From assembly GCA_029948255.1 (NCBI GenBank), contig JALIZF010001863.1:878501-942500 (forward strand): DNA of 64,000 bases, given 5' to 3'. The DNA comes from Telmatactis stephensoni. Taxonomy: Eukaryota; Cnidaria; Anthozoa; Actiniaria; Isophelliidae. Under the pieces are notes generated by a model. The model ran no database searches. It was not told where the DNA came from and saw only the letters and a program-made list of their open reading frames with translations. Shown here piece by piece: positions 10,865 to 22,907 of the stretch (positions are counted from its first letter, which is position 1; the number at the start of each line of letters is the position of its first letter). Position numbers and translations under genes: made by a program.

Positions 10865-13520
10865 GCAAGTTTCCATCATATTTCCTCAGAGAAATTTGTA
10901 CCTGGGTAGCTGTATGTATTAGTTGGTCATTTGAAAATGCGCACTCTATCGATGTACGGGAACGACAATGATCGCCTACGCCCTTTCTACGAGGTAATCT
11001 CACGGCGGAATTCTGGTAGAGGGTTTCGTACAGCATCTGGTCACGTGACACATTTCACCCAAAAACATTTTAAGATTGTGTGCTCTTAGGCAGCTTGACA
11101 TCTTCAAGATTTGGATGTGAGAAGGAGGTCGCTACCGTACTTGATTCAAATGCACTTGTTCATTTTCAATGGTGAATCCAGATGCGCTTGTATAGAAGGG
11201 GACACTTATTTAATTTTTGAAAAAAAGTATTTAATTTTTGAAAAAAAGTATCACCTTTAATTTGAGTTTTGTTGATTTCTATCTGAAGCGGCATTCCCGT
11301 AGATCTATGTAGGGATTATCTATACTCTAAAAACGGTAGTACCATCAGATATTAGTGGATAGGAGGGACCGGGAGGAGCGCTTATTCGAGTGGGGGGGGG
11401 GGGGGGGGGCGCTTGTTGGAAGTAAGACACCAATATGTTACAGTAACATAAACACACGATCGAGGCACTAGTAGTTGGTGCATTCATACAACGCCATGCA
11501 AATATTCTTTTATTCTTTAAATATTGCCAACGTTTGAAATAACTGAAAGAGACTGGGACGAGTTCTAAAAATAGCCCAATGTGACACCGCCGCAAAATGT
11601 ACCACGCACGCGCGAACTATGAAACGATCCTGGAAGAAACTATGCCACAGAAGCCAAAGCTAGTCTCCCAAAAATCAGATTGAGAACTGAGAGAATGCGG
11701 ATTGTATTTATAGCGGTATGTTTTATCGTGTTACTACCTATTATATTACTTTCTCGATCGGACAAAGGACACCAAAGTGCCGAAAAAAGGATCCGTAATA
11801 TAGAGGTGTCTGTTTTACAGAAGTTTCATTTACAAGGAAATTAAATGATGGATCGAGATCCCAGTTTTCGGGTCCTGTCCGCTATTAGGTGTCCGTATTA
11901 TAGAAGTGTTCGTAAGGAGAGGTTCTACAATATCAGACTATCTGGAATATATCGGTTTTATCGTCCTTATTACTCGGGCTAATTGTTGCTATGTAAAAAG
12001 AGATATATATAGCGGAAGAAACTGCAGAACAGCAATGTTTTCGAATTCATACTTTCTTCATTAACCAGCAATGATATATCAAATTAAGACTGTAAGCGCC
12101 ATGCACATTTGCGCTAGCTACCGTAGCTCAAACTTGTAAAATAAAATATCAATTTACATGTAAACCTTCTTGGATATATTACTTATGAAATTTTATTTTT
12201 GTTGACCAAAATTCCTAAGGTAAAGTAGAGGGCAATAGGTTTCAAAGACATATTGACCAAATTTGGGTGAAATTTGACATTTTGCTATTTGGTCCTCAAG
12301 AAGCTTGTATACAAATTTGTAAGCTTGATAAGTGATAGGTATGATGCTATGAGGGGCCCAAAAAGCGTGCGTTTAGGCGTCCTGTCAACTGTTTTATTTG
12401 TGCCGTCTTCAAAGTCGCCGTCGTAGCTGCTCAAGCCCCTAGGTAACACAACCTACTAAAATGACTTCACATAAAATAATGAATCTTTTTTTTTTCAGAT
12501 GTAGGCTTGTAAGAGAGCTATTAAATGTGCGAAAATTATGTTATGACTCATCAGAATATGAATGAACAGTGAAATTTTATGTAGTCATCAGTTAAAGCAA
12601 TAACTAAAAGCTCCTCTCGATAGGGGGTTTCGCTTCCAAAAGGCCCACGCACCTGGACCGTAAAGGACTATGGGTAGATGCAAAACTTTACTCACTTTTC
12701 AGCTTTGGTCTTTATTATTAACAACGACCAACAAACGAAGTATTGTATAAAGGCGAGGCAAGCTTGATGTATTTGATATATTCGTGTAGTTTAAATATTT
12801 CTACCCATACCGCTTTGCAGTGAGTCACACGAACATGGGCGTTTGGCAATAGTCAAGTCACCAGTTGATGCTTTCACACAATTCACGTGCAGATCAAACA
12901 AATGATGTACTGAAATACATGATTACCTCCTCGCTATTCAAATGCCTCCGACTTTGATTGAAATTCACGGAAGATCAAACCGCGGCCCACGAATCAACCA
13001 CTGAGGTATTTATTGCTTCCGAACTATATTTCCAAAAAAGAAACAAAAGAACGAAAACAAAAACAGGGCTGACACGTTGATATGTTTTCACACAGTTCAC
13101 GTGTAGTCTCAAAAGAAAACAAATACATCATAAATCTCCATTAGATCCGAGAAAATAGAATAAGATATGAAGGATAAAAATTAAGCGGTATGTCAATAAG
13201 ATGAACAGAGTATAAGCAGTATTTTTCTTATCTTATAGTTTCGTATTGAGTAATTTTATTTAACTCGTAAAACAAAACAGAGTAACGTACAGCAATGTGT
13301 AATAGTCAGATATGCACAAAAGAAAATAGAATTACGTTCTACTATAATGTGTATTTGTCGAGCGATATAATAAATGGCGCGCGCATGTCTTTGTACTGTA
13401 TACGTAATATAAACAAGCCTGGGAGATGTAGAGCACAGATCTAGAAAAAGGAAAAAAAAAGGAAAAGCAGTACTATATAGCGTCGAAAGTTCCTGGAGCC
13501 GACGGTGCGCTCTTTTCCCA
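10865..13520. other. Intergenic, mostly unannotated
   Basis: Holds a 21-bp direct duplication (11212-11252, TTTAATTTTTGAAAAAAAGTA) and a run of G at about 11391-11409. Two similar TTCACACA(A/G)TTCACGTG segments lie near 12870 and 13087. At 13379-13440 there is half of the hairpin family seen complete at 58655-58812. No gene seen. Confidence 0.5.
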
Positions 13521-13523
13521 CCT

Positions 13524-13524
13524 C

Positions 13525-13580
<56 letters not shown>

Positions 13581-13628
13581 AACAAAAAAACAACAACAAC
13601 AACAACAAAAACAAAAAACAAAAAACAC
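13524..13628. repeat. (CAA)n microsatellite grading into CAAAAA
   Basis: CAA trinucleotides run uninterrupted for about 60 bp, then become A-rich. Confidence 0.95.
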
Positions 13629-13994
13629 CTCACATGCACTTTAATTTTCGAGTGCCGTGAGGCTTAATCTTCCAGAGTATCTATATCACAGTATAGAGTT
13701 TTATATTGCTTTTAAAAATATTTTCAAGAGGCGATCGCTTAAGGGAGGTGATCGCCTATGTAAGGTTCAACTAGAGTGATTTAAGAGGGACACTCTATTT
13801 TTCTATTTTATATAATTAGGAATTGGTTATTGCTAATGGCACTTTAATTTTTTTTGCACTGAGAAATCACTGTTTTAAGAATTCAATTCAGATAGGCACC
13901 AGCAACTTAAGCCGGCCACTTTATAACTAAAAGCTGTACAATGGTTGCTTCTGTTTTTCTCCAGTATATTCTTTACTGATAACGGCTGCAATTT

Positions 13995-14632
<638 letters not shown>

Positions 14633-14723
14633 CAGTTAAAAGTGCAACGCTAAGTATTTATCAGTTTTATCAAATCAAAAATCGATTCATCTCTGCATTC
14701 GTATCATCATGATCAACATCTGT

Positions 14724-15324
14724 CTACACGCGAGTGTCAATTCACGTGAAGTAAACATATGTTTCTCACAAAACAAACAAACAAATAACTATTCTCACTC
14801 AAGCAAAGCATATTTCTTTTTCTACCTGAAATTGTTTTGTAAAAAAAGAACGTCCACCTGCCGAGAAGATGATATGCAAGTCAATTTAAAGCTTTGATGC
14901 ATGTCTAGCCAGCACATTTGTGTAAGATTTGAAGTCACAGCTGTTCTTTTATTATTTACACAGTTGAACTTATGATTTATTCATTCATTCACTCATCTAT
15001 AGATCCATTATTGATCAATTTCTTTCTTTCTTTCTTTTTTAATCGATTAATAATGGATCAGCATATAAATGAATAAATGAATGAATGAATGAATAAACAA
15101 TAGGTTCAATTGTAGTGCGTAATAGAAATACAGCAATGAAACCAAATTCAATCTTACACAAATGCCCAGCTCAGTCGACGTATCAATTTAGAAAATAATT
15201 TTGATTAGAAAATACTCCTAATATATAGTGAGTCAGAATAGCGATTTTTTTTTTGTAAATCGAGAAAGTTTGTTGATGGGTTTTGCTTGTTGACGAGTTC
15301 ACGTGAACGAACACTCGCGTGTAA
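14724..15324. mobile_element. Nested inverted-repeat element upstream of GPCR3
   Basis: The outer ends TACACGCGAGTGT...TTCACGTGAA (14724-14750) return inverted at 15299-15324. An inner imperfect hairpin (about 14905-15172) pairs GCACATTTGTGTAAGATT with AATCTTACACAAATGCC and GATCCATTATTGATCAATT with AATCGATTAATAATGGATC. The inner part also has (ATTC)n/(GAAT)n arms. Confidence 0.65.
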
Positions 15325-15560
15325 ACACATATTGACGGCACAAATTCATTGATGAGTCGTTTTTCGCATTGATTAAACTAACACGCTCTTAAACGTCTGT
15401 TTCATAAGCGCTAATGTACACGGCGGTCGCGAAAAAAACTCATTTAAAACCACGGAGGCTGCACTAGCTGTAGCTCATTCACACATGACTGCTGTCAGGA
15501 CGAAATGCATCATTTGCTGTTGCATTATTTCTTGTTGTACTTTATTATCACGATAAGAAA

Positions 15561-16499
15561 ATGCAAGCACATATATTCACTGTGGTCAAACTTGCAAATC
15601 TCGTTGTTACAACATCTGGAGTTTTTGGCAACATCTTGGTATGTCTGGTGGTTCTACTCTTTCGGCGTATGCGAACTCCCATGAATTATCTTCTCGTAAA
15701 CCTCGCCATCTCGGACATCATTCTTCTCTTTTCGTTTTGCACAACGCTTGTAACGAAACTGGACGACCTGAAAGCGGGCTCTGATGTTTTTGTAAAAGAG
15801 ACTATCAGCTCTAGTGTCTCTAGTGTTGATGTTGGTATGGCTTGCAGCTATGGATCCACATTTCTGCTCCTACTGACTGCCAGTGATCATTACCTGGCTT
15901 TGAAAAAACCGTTCAAAATTAAGTACAATGTCATTGTTACCAGACAAAAGTACGTGGTGATGGGTTGTTGGGGAGTGGCCGTAGCTTGTCACGCAATCGC
16001 TTTAGTCATAAAGAAACTTTACTCCAGTCACACCATCACACCCAAGACAATGATTCTCAACTTCCAAGTGCGTTTGTTTTACTGGCTATGCTTAGTCATT
16101 CTTGTCGTTTTACCTTCTGTAATTATGACGGTTTTATGCGTGTTTAAAGTCTGGTTTTTGCGAAAGAAAGGATTTCAATGCATCTTAAAACTCAAGCAGG
16201 AACAGTTAGTAAACAAACTTCGACTTCAAAAGGCAACTAAAGTTGTTATGCTCCTGACGTTTGTTTATATCTTCACCAGAATTCCCCTATTTACTTTGCA
16301 CCTTTTCCTTGCAAATATGTCAACGCCTCTTGACGTCACTGTTGTCTTGGTAACCTTTATCAACATGGAAACGCTAAGATCGACGATCAATTCTTTGATT
16401 CACTGTTTTTACTTGAAGCGTTTTCGCCTCTTTTCTAAGAAACTTATATTGAAACTGTTGACATGTAAATATGAGCATAAGAAAGCAAGAGGAAACTAA
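15561..16499 (+). CDS. Divergent rhodopsin-class GPCR, paralog 3
   Basis: A 312-residue intact frame with the same TM1-TM2 block as its paralogs (GN 23-24, LAISD 48-52). The rest has drifted. The DRY/ERY site is DHY (109-111), TM6 has TRIP (239-242) in place of CWxP, and NPxxY is NSLIH (277-281). The HPxG...C segment before TM3 is replaced by an unrelated serine-rich stretch, although a cysteine (C95) is still there. Membrane-spanning hydrophobicity is kept throughout and there is no stop or frameshift. It could be a receptor with altered signalling or a gene early in decay. A weak acceptor (ATCACGATAAG) ends four bases before the ATG. Confidence 0.85.
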   Translation: MQAHIFTVVKLANLVVTTSGVFGNILVCLVVLLFRRMRTPMNYLLVNLAISDIILLFSFCTTLVTKLDDLKAGSDVFVKETISSSVSSVDVGMACSYGSTFLLLLTASDHYLALKKPFKIKYNVIVTRQKYVVMGCWGVAVACHAIALVIKKLYSSHTITPKTMILNFQVRLFYWLCLVILVVLPSVIMTVLCVFKVWFLRKKGFQCILKLKQEQLVNKLRLQKATKVVMLLTFVYIFTRIPLFTLHLFLANMSTPLDVTVVLVTFINMETLRSTINSLIHCFYLKRFRLFSKKLILKLLTCKYEHKKARGN

Positions 16500-17557
16500 C
16501 CGTTTGCTCACTTCGTACAGGTAAGGTCGCCATTTAATAGACAGATTTTTAAAGAAATGTAAATAAGGGATAGCTGTTCCTTCGATTCCGAAAGCATGAT
16601 TGACACGGCCAGATCAGTAAAAGGTATTGCAAAAATCTAACCTAAGTTTAAGCAGTTGGCTTAATCGCATCAAAAACTTCACAAATTTCTTTTCTAAAAT
16701 TAGAGCAAGAATAGCATTCATGATTCTCAGAGAAAAATGATTTGAATTCGTTATCGTTAAGTCTAAATAGTTCCAGATAATAATCTGAATAGAGACGGTA
16801 GACGGTCGTTACTCCCCCTCGTTAGCTTTTCTTTTTACAAGGAATGAAGAGGGGACTTTCATTATGAATCACAAGCGTTTTTTCTTTTTCATCTTCTTCC
16901 TTGTTTTCCCTCTTCCAGCTCTCGCTTTAATTTGAAAATCAAAGTCTTTTCATTAGTCATACATAGAAATGACAGCTAAATTCTTAGGTTTTCACGAATA
17001 TGAGCCAAACGTCGACTGAATCAGGTATTTCTTCTTCATCTGTTTATTTTTGAATCCGAGACACTACTTTCACAGCTGACTGCCTATTTCCACGGCCCCA
17101 TGTGATGTTTTGTGGCGTTTTTCGATTTCCCCTAGAAATGTGACTAGACTATCACATTACTTATAAGAGATTGCTTGATGTACCGGCTGTGCTCGGTCGG
17201 TTGCTTAGTGTCATGCTCATTGATGACTTTCGTCCCACTGACAATACCCACTTAAGTTAAATGTCTATGCTTCTTCGAGTGTAGATTTTTGCTAACACAT
17301 TTCCGAGTGACAATCCATTCATAAATACTCACTTTTTCCTTTTTTTCCTTTTTAGAACTGCTGAGAATCCAATCAATCTCACGAAAGGTATTTTTCCTCT
17401 TCTATAAAGACACAATGACAACAACTGAACTTGATTGATTCTGCAATTCCTGCTGTCAGTAGAATCCAACAACGATTTGTTTGACGTTATAAAGTCATTT
17501 GGTAAAATTTTGAAAGACCCAAAGCGTGAGTCATCTGAAAGACCCCAAAATGCCAGA
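16500..17557. other. Intergenic, no gene seen
   Basis: AT-rich DNA after GPCR3. No repeat family or exon recognised. Confidence 0.4.
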
Positions 17558-18247
17558 ATCTCAAGCATGTTAAGGCCTGGGTCATTGGGCCCAACTAAAA
17601 AACACTAAAATTGCAATATCTCTACCAATATTAAATGTACTTAGATATAATTTTGGCCTATAGTCATAATTAGGATCCTTAACATTTTTATTTGTGTATG
17701 GTCAGAATTCGGTGGTCACCTGACCTATAGGATGAAAAAATATTAATTTGAAAATGGGCCGGTGAAAATGCATTAAATGAAGACTGTTTTTGATGTGTAA
17801 CTGTTAAGGACATCTAGATAAGTTAGAAACTGCCTGGAATGGATGACTTCATTTAAACGGTGAGGAGTAACATGCAAATTTGTAAATACCTGGTTTGGTC
17901 ACGTGACCTCTTTTATTAAATATCTCCTTAACAATCCATGATGGACCACCATTCCAGGCAGATTTTGAAAGACAAACCCAATAGTAAGAAATTGGCATCT
18001 ATTCTATTATTTCACTTTACGTCTCTATACGGCCCGTTTTCGATTGAATTTTTGTCATTTTTTATATTACGTGGATGGTCACGTGACCAAGCGTTCCCCA
18101 TTTTGTCAATGAGAATTTCTCAAAATCGACAAATTCTAACACGTCTCCAAGTTAGAAAGCGAAATGTTTGATATTACTCTTGAAATGTAAAAAAATACCA
18201 TTTTATGCTAAATAGGGGCCTGACCCAGGCCTTAACATGCTTGAGAT
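17558..18247. mobile_element. Inverted-repeat element, 690 bp, with 27-bp perfect ends around TTAA
   Basis: Positions 17558-17584 return exactly inverted at 18221-18247. Inside the ends is TTAA followed by GGCCTGGGTCA, which could be a piggyBac-like terminus inserted into an existing TTAA-centred palindrome. The interior is also inverted: CTGCCTGGAATGG near 17830 against CCATTCCAGGCAG near 17949, and GGTCACGTGACC occurs twice (near 17897 and 18077). No coding capacity. Confidence 0.8.
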
Positions 18248-18655
18248 CCTTTCCAGTGGTATTCAACTTTCACTATTCTTTTGAGAATATTATTACATCA
18301 GTTTGAATCTAAAAAACAAAATGGTTCTGGAAAAGGATAATTGTGGTATAAGAGAGCTTGAGCTTCATGTACACGGAACTCCATGCAGATGGAAGAGTAT
18401 CACGTGACATTTTTTTGCGTCTGGCGTCGCTGTTTTAGCGCGAAGGCCAGTGAGTCAATTCGCCGTATTCCGTAAAAGCAAAAAGTCACGCTCACGTTTA
18501 CGTACCAAACACGCGTCACAAGGCGCGAAAAATGCAGTCGCGTGAACCTCTTTGCCGTTTGTTGTTTCCTAGAGTTTAAGCTCTCTATAGGTAGGGGTCT
18601 GAAACGTCTCCACCAATATGGGCCTATTACAACATCGTTCGAAAAGACCAAAAAT

Positions 18656-18704
18656 GTATTCTCTATTTAAATGTATTCTCTATTTAAATGTATTCTCTAT
18701 TTCA
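18656..18704. repeat. 17-bp tandem repeat x3
   Basis: TGTATTCTCTATTTAAA occurs three times head to tail; the last copy ends in CAA. Confidence 0.85.
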
Positions 18705-20070
18705 ATTAACAATGAGGCAAACTAATATATGATATGGTGAAGTTATATCATAGTTATAAAGTATATTAAGATGCGCATTGATATTATTATCTATAAGTAA
18801 TCACTAAAATAAGAACTAGGCAAACCTTTGAATACAAACAACGCCGGTAAAGAGTTCTACATAGAAAGATATCCCACTGTCGTGGCTGAACACAATAAAA
18901 CAACCATAGCTTCATAAGAGATAGGAACATCTGCTACTTTTCTTTAGGTTATTGACTCTCGCTGAAAGCTCCTTTGATGTTTAGTGCGACAAAATTATAT
19001 GGGAAAAATGGTAAATATTTGCACTTAGAATTCTGTAGTTTTATTGGAAGCTAGCCTTCTGGGGTATTGTTTTGTGCACTCTCACGATTGGGAAATCTTT
19101 TATCACAAACAAAACCCGCTTCCCATTAAGATATTCTATTTCTCCGACTTAACATCTTATGGCCCGGTGTACCCTCAGCATGATATTCTATTTTAATTTG
19201 AATTGAAGAAATCGGAACATCAGAGCTTCGACAGAATAGGACTGTCTAGTTCTTAGGGCCTATTTGAACGGCGAAATTAAAACATCTAAAGATTTATTTT
19301 AAATTTTCTTTTCTCTTTTTTTTTACCGATTCAAAATTAATATAACGACGATATTCCGACGAGTTTTAAAATGGTAGTTTATCAGTCGTATTGAATCCCT
19401 GAGAAAGGGAATATAATAGCAATCTTTGAATCAAATAATGTAATCAGTTCTGTATCAAAAAGCATTCATGGCAAAGAGTGTGAAATCAAAATATTGAGAT
19501 AACAAATTCACGATTCATCAAATAGAAAATTGAGGTCATCATCTCGTTTACTTTTTTTACTGAGCCATTAGCTTAAAAACAAGACAAACAAACAAGCAAA
19601 AAAAAAAAAAAAAAAAAGCTTAAAACAAAAAACAAAAACAAAACAAAACAAAACAAACCAAAGCAGCAAGAACAACAACAACATTAACAACAACAACAAA
19701 ACACTTTGATATCATACTATTTCTACTAGTTGTTTTGGGGTTATAGCTCGTGAATTTTTTTAGAATATTAGAATTTTTAGTGAGTGAGATGGCGGCTAGA
19801 TTGCCAGAAAAATTGACACCAGGAGTTATAAACTAGCAGTTAGACATTATAAAGATATAAAGCTAGAGACGTAAAATCTTTGTATCCCGGGGAGGGGTCT
19901 CCGATATATTTTGGTTGGGCATGATCCTCCAACCTTCAAGGGGTCAAACTCACAATATCTCGGGCTTTGCATGTATGGTCATATTCATGTAACCGACAAG
20001 ATTAACAAATTAAGTTGTGTAGTAGACTAGAAAGAACAATGTATATATACGATAGAGTTATACAATGCTT
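18705..20070. other. Intergenic, low-complexity patches only
   Basis: Contains poly(A) and CAAAA-rich tracts at 19590-19705. No gene seen. Confidence 0.45.
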
Positions 20071-20076
20071 TGGAGT

Positions 20077-20345
20077 GTAGAGCAGTTTTCGTATGACTGT
20101 GAAAACGGTAAAGACAGGAATTTCGAGTTATTTTATAGACAATGACATGGCCACAGAGTACACGGCACGGTTATCGGTAAGTACTTGGTGTATGGAACTC
20201 CAAGTGTATCAAATGGATGTATCATCCGTGGATATACTTGGTAATGAATACACCAAGTACTTACCCGGTATCAGATGGTTCGTTGTACATTCATGCGACA
20301 ACTGCGCTACCATGGCAACCATGGATGTCCATGTCATTCTGTGAC
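20077..20345. mobile_element. MITE of the CGGCACGG family, copy 1 (rearranged)
   Basis: The left end, TAGAGCAGTTTTCGTATGA-CTGTGAAAACGG, matches the termini at 20787 and 31767. The interior ACATGGCCAC-GAG-ACACGGCACGG matches the copy at 28055. A second inverted repeat lies inside: GGTAAGTACTTGGTGTAT at 20176 against ATACACCAAGTACTTACC near 20247-20264. Confidence 0.6.
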
Positions 20346-20786
20346 AAGTGAGGTACTCTACGACGTACCACAAGAAAGCTCTGTATTCTGATTTTTATCT
20401 CAAAATATAAAAAATACCAATTGCAAAGGAAAAGCTGGACCAATGCTCATAGGGGGAAAATATCACCTATGAGTATATATGGGAACGCGAACGGCTTTCC
20501 TCACTTCTGATTGGCTGTTTTTTATATAGTGTGAGATAAAACTCATAGTATGCAATGCAGCTGGTGTCATCATTGACTAAATTTCTTAAACATTGATAAT
20601 AGACGTATATTTCTCTTTAAAATCAAATCTAATTAGTATGCATGAGCAGGCTTAAAGCTTGGTTACACGATAAAACGTCTTACGATGAGAATTGATGAGA
20701 TTTAATAATTTGATAAGAAAGTTTCAACGAGTACGAAACCTACTTACGGTATACGGTCACATGATACTGTCAAAGCTATTAACGGT

Positions 20787-20998
20787 GTAGAGCAGATTTC
20801 GTATGAGTGTGAAACGGCCTGCGTGGTACCGTGACCGTGTCAGTGCCGTGATGTCGATAAAAGCATTCGAAACTCCTGTCGTAACCGTGCCGTGACCGTA
20901 CGGTGCTGTCAGGTTTATTTGAAATTCTTCCCGTAACTGTGCCCTGCTGTGACGACCATGCCGTTTTCACAGTCGTACGAAAATTGAAATAGAGCTAT
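20787..20998. mobile_element. MITE of the CGGCACGG family, copy 2
   Basis: The ends TAGAGCAGATTTCGTATGAG-TGTGAAACGGC and the inverted GCCGTTTTCACAGTCGTACG frame an interior of repeated CCGTGACCGTG/CAGTGCCGTG. Confidence 0.75.
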
Positions 20999-21300
20999 AG
21001 TTCGCGGGTTGGAGTATACGACATACGTTTCTGTTAAGATTACGACGTATCATAATACTTCCCATTGATGGGAATTTACCCCACAGCCTCAATTATGTAA
21101 CTAGTGTGTATATTGTCGGTGCAACGTAAGTAGCACACTTAAATTATGTAAATCTGAAAAGTTTCTATGGAAACTGCTTCTGTAGAAACATTTGTAATAA
21201 ACGGATAAAGTTCTCATTGAATTTTGACTCTGACTTGTACAATCTTTAATATCTGAGATCAGCAATATAATAATCTTAATGATGATTCGCACAACTCAAG

Positions 21301-21470
21301 TATAAATGTTTACGCATAGAGTTGAATACCCTGGATACAAGAGGGCATTTTCTTTGTCACGTTTGTAAATCTGACGGTTCCTCGTGATTTAACCGTCAGA
21401 TTTACAAACGACAGCACAAGATAGAGAACCTCTAGTACCTAGGGTATTAAACTCTATGCGCAAATATTTA
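21301..21470. repeat. Foldback element, about 170 bp
   Basis: TAAATGTTTACGCATAGAGTT and ACCCT on the left return inverted as AGGGT and AACTCTATGCGCAAATATTTA on the right. The centre is the hairpin GTTTGTAAATCTGACGGT / ACCGTCAGATTTACAAAC. Confidence 0.8.
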
Positions 21471-21484
21471 AACTTTCTTAAAAT

Positions 21485-21490
21485 TTTATT
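21485..21490 (-). terminator. Possible polyadenylation signal of GPCR4
   Basis: AATAAA on the minus strand, about 390 bases after the GPCR4 stop. Confidence 0.35.
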
Positions 21491-21523
21491 TACATGCAGG
21501 TGCTTGGTATTAAGTTTTTGACT

Positions 21524-21632
21524 CTCCCCAGTCCCCTTCCCCTCTCCTCTTCCCTCCCCCTCCCCTCCCCCTCTCCTTTTGGGTCGCTACCCCTCTCCCC
21601 TTCCCCTCCCCTCCCCTTCCCCTCCCCTTTTA
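21524..21632. repeat. C/T-rich polypyrimidine tract
   Basis: Dominated by CCCCTTCCCCTCCCCT units. The minus strand is G-rich with several G4 runs, so quadruplex formation is possible. Confidence 0.8.
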
Positions 21633-21714
21633 GGACGCTACGCAGGATATCCCATAGTTTACTGGCTAGCTTCCATTTCACATGGTCCCACGTAGCCATG
21701 TTTCCGTCATGAAA

Positions 21715-21864
21715 ATGGCTGAGAAGCGTAGGACTCATGATCATGTCTTTCGCCATTTTTCTCGGGCTGCAGACTTATACAATTTTCAACAAATCAAAAA
21801 CACTGTAAGACTCCTTGGTCAAATGATTGAAGTGCAAAAACAGATGGAAAGTAGTCCATCGTGA
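21715..21864 (+). CDS. Small open reading frame, 49 residues, unknown
   Basis: Starts in a good Kozak context (AAAATGGC) and codes for a basic, helical-looking peptide beginning MAEKRRTHDH. It contains alternating hydrophobics (LYNFQQIKNTVRLLGQMIEV) and ends in SSPS. It is convergent with GPCR4, the two stop codons being 18 bases apart. The composition looks protein-like, not like a shadow frame, but I do not recognise a family. It could be a last exon, a captured exon or a chance frame. Confidence 0.35.
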   Translation: MAEKRRTHDHVFRHFSRAADLYNFQQIKNTVRLLGQMIEVQKQMESSPS

Positions 21865-21882
21865 CAAATTTGCGTTACTCAA

Positions 21883-22890
21883 TCATACGTTAGATTGGCT
21901 AAGTTCTGCAAGTGTGTTGGCGGCTGAAGGGTAAATTCTCTTATTCCTTCTACAAAACGCTACAAGAAAGGTTGATATTAAATGCCTTTTGAGTTGTTTA
22001 CTTTGCAGACTGTGTAACAGTGGATTAATGCTTGAAATTGCGACAGCTAAGAGCATACCAATCTTGTGACTGTACGATCCAGCAGCACTAGCACTTGGAT
22101 TAAACTGTACATAACAGTAGACAATGGTCACTGGCGCCCAACAACAACAGTGGATTAGAGTCATGACGATAATGACTAAAGTCAGTCGCTTTCGATGACG
22201 CATGCGAGCTCGCTGCGTGATTTCGACCATGTGATCGCCGCTGAACCAAAGCTCCTTGATTATACGTGGATATACGAAAGCCATTACTGATAGCGGGATT
22301 ACAACCGCAACCAGCACCCATCCAACACTGTAAGCACGAGAAATCCCTTTGCTTGGCCATTGACCAACGCAAAATTGTTTCTTCTCGTCGAATCGTCGAG
22401 TTAAGAATTGTGGGAGCAGCCAAAGGAACGCAAAAATCCACGCAACACTAATGACAATCTTGACCTTACGCATGCTCAGTCGATCTTTGAATAGTAAGGG
22501 ATAAACAATAGCGTAGTAGCGTTCAATTGCAATGTACACAAGAGTACAGAAAGATGCGACTGCTCCACACCACATAAAGGGTCCTCCAGTGAGAAACGTA
22601 CATAGAATTCTACCCTCTGTTCCATTTGGATGGTTGAATAAGTGGATGAAAATAAACCTTGGAGACATGAAGACCCCAACCATCAAGTCTGCGATTGCTA
22701 AGTTGACCATTAGTATATTTATTGGTGTTCGGAGAGTTTTAATTCGTAGTATTGTGCAGCAAATAAGAGTATTACCTATAACGTTAATGACAAATAATAT
22801 GGAGAATGAAGCGGTTAGAAAAATGGTGAAAGCTTCCATATTGCCAATCAATTGCAAGACACTAATAACACCATGAAATGTTGCATTCAA
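21883..22890 (-). CDS. Rhodopsin-class GPCR, paralog 4
   Basis: A 335-residue seven-helix receptor in one coding exon. Hallmarks: sequon NAT 2-4, GN 39-40, LAIAD 64-68, C97 and C174, ERY 123-125, CWAP 250-253. NPLLH at 289-293 has His in place of the NPxxY tyrosine. The HPNGTEGRILC segment before TM3 matches the HPxGxxGxxLC of paralogs 1, 2 and 5, which places it in the same family as an older branch. TM1 starts about 18 residues later than in the other copies, so Met18 is an alternative start. An acceptor-like AGAGAGATTACAG ends 17 bases before the ATG. Confidence 0.92.
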   Translation of the reverse strand: MNATFHGVISVLQLIGNMEAFTIFLTASFSILFVINVIGNTLICCTILRIKTLRTPINILMVNLAIADLMVGVFMSPRFIFIHLFNHPNGTEGRILCTFLTGGPFMWCGAVASFCTLVYIAIERYYAIVYPLLFKDRLSMRKVKIVISVAWIFAFLWLLPQFLTRRFDEKKQFCVGQWPSKGISRAYSVGWVLVAVVIPLSVMAFVYPRIIKELWFSGDHMVEITQRARMRHRKRLTLVIIVMTLIHCCCWAPVTIVYCYVQFNPSASAAGSYSHKIGMLLAVAISSINPLLHSLQSKQLKRHLISTFLVAFCRRNKRIYPSAANTLAELSQSNV

Positions 22891-22907
22891 GAGTCTCCAT
22901 ATCGAAA

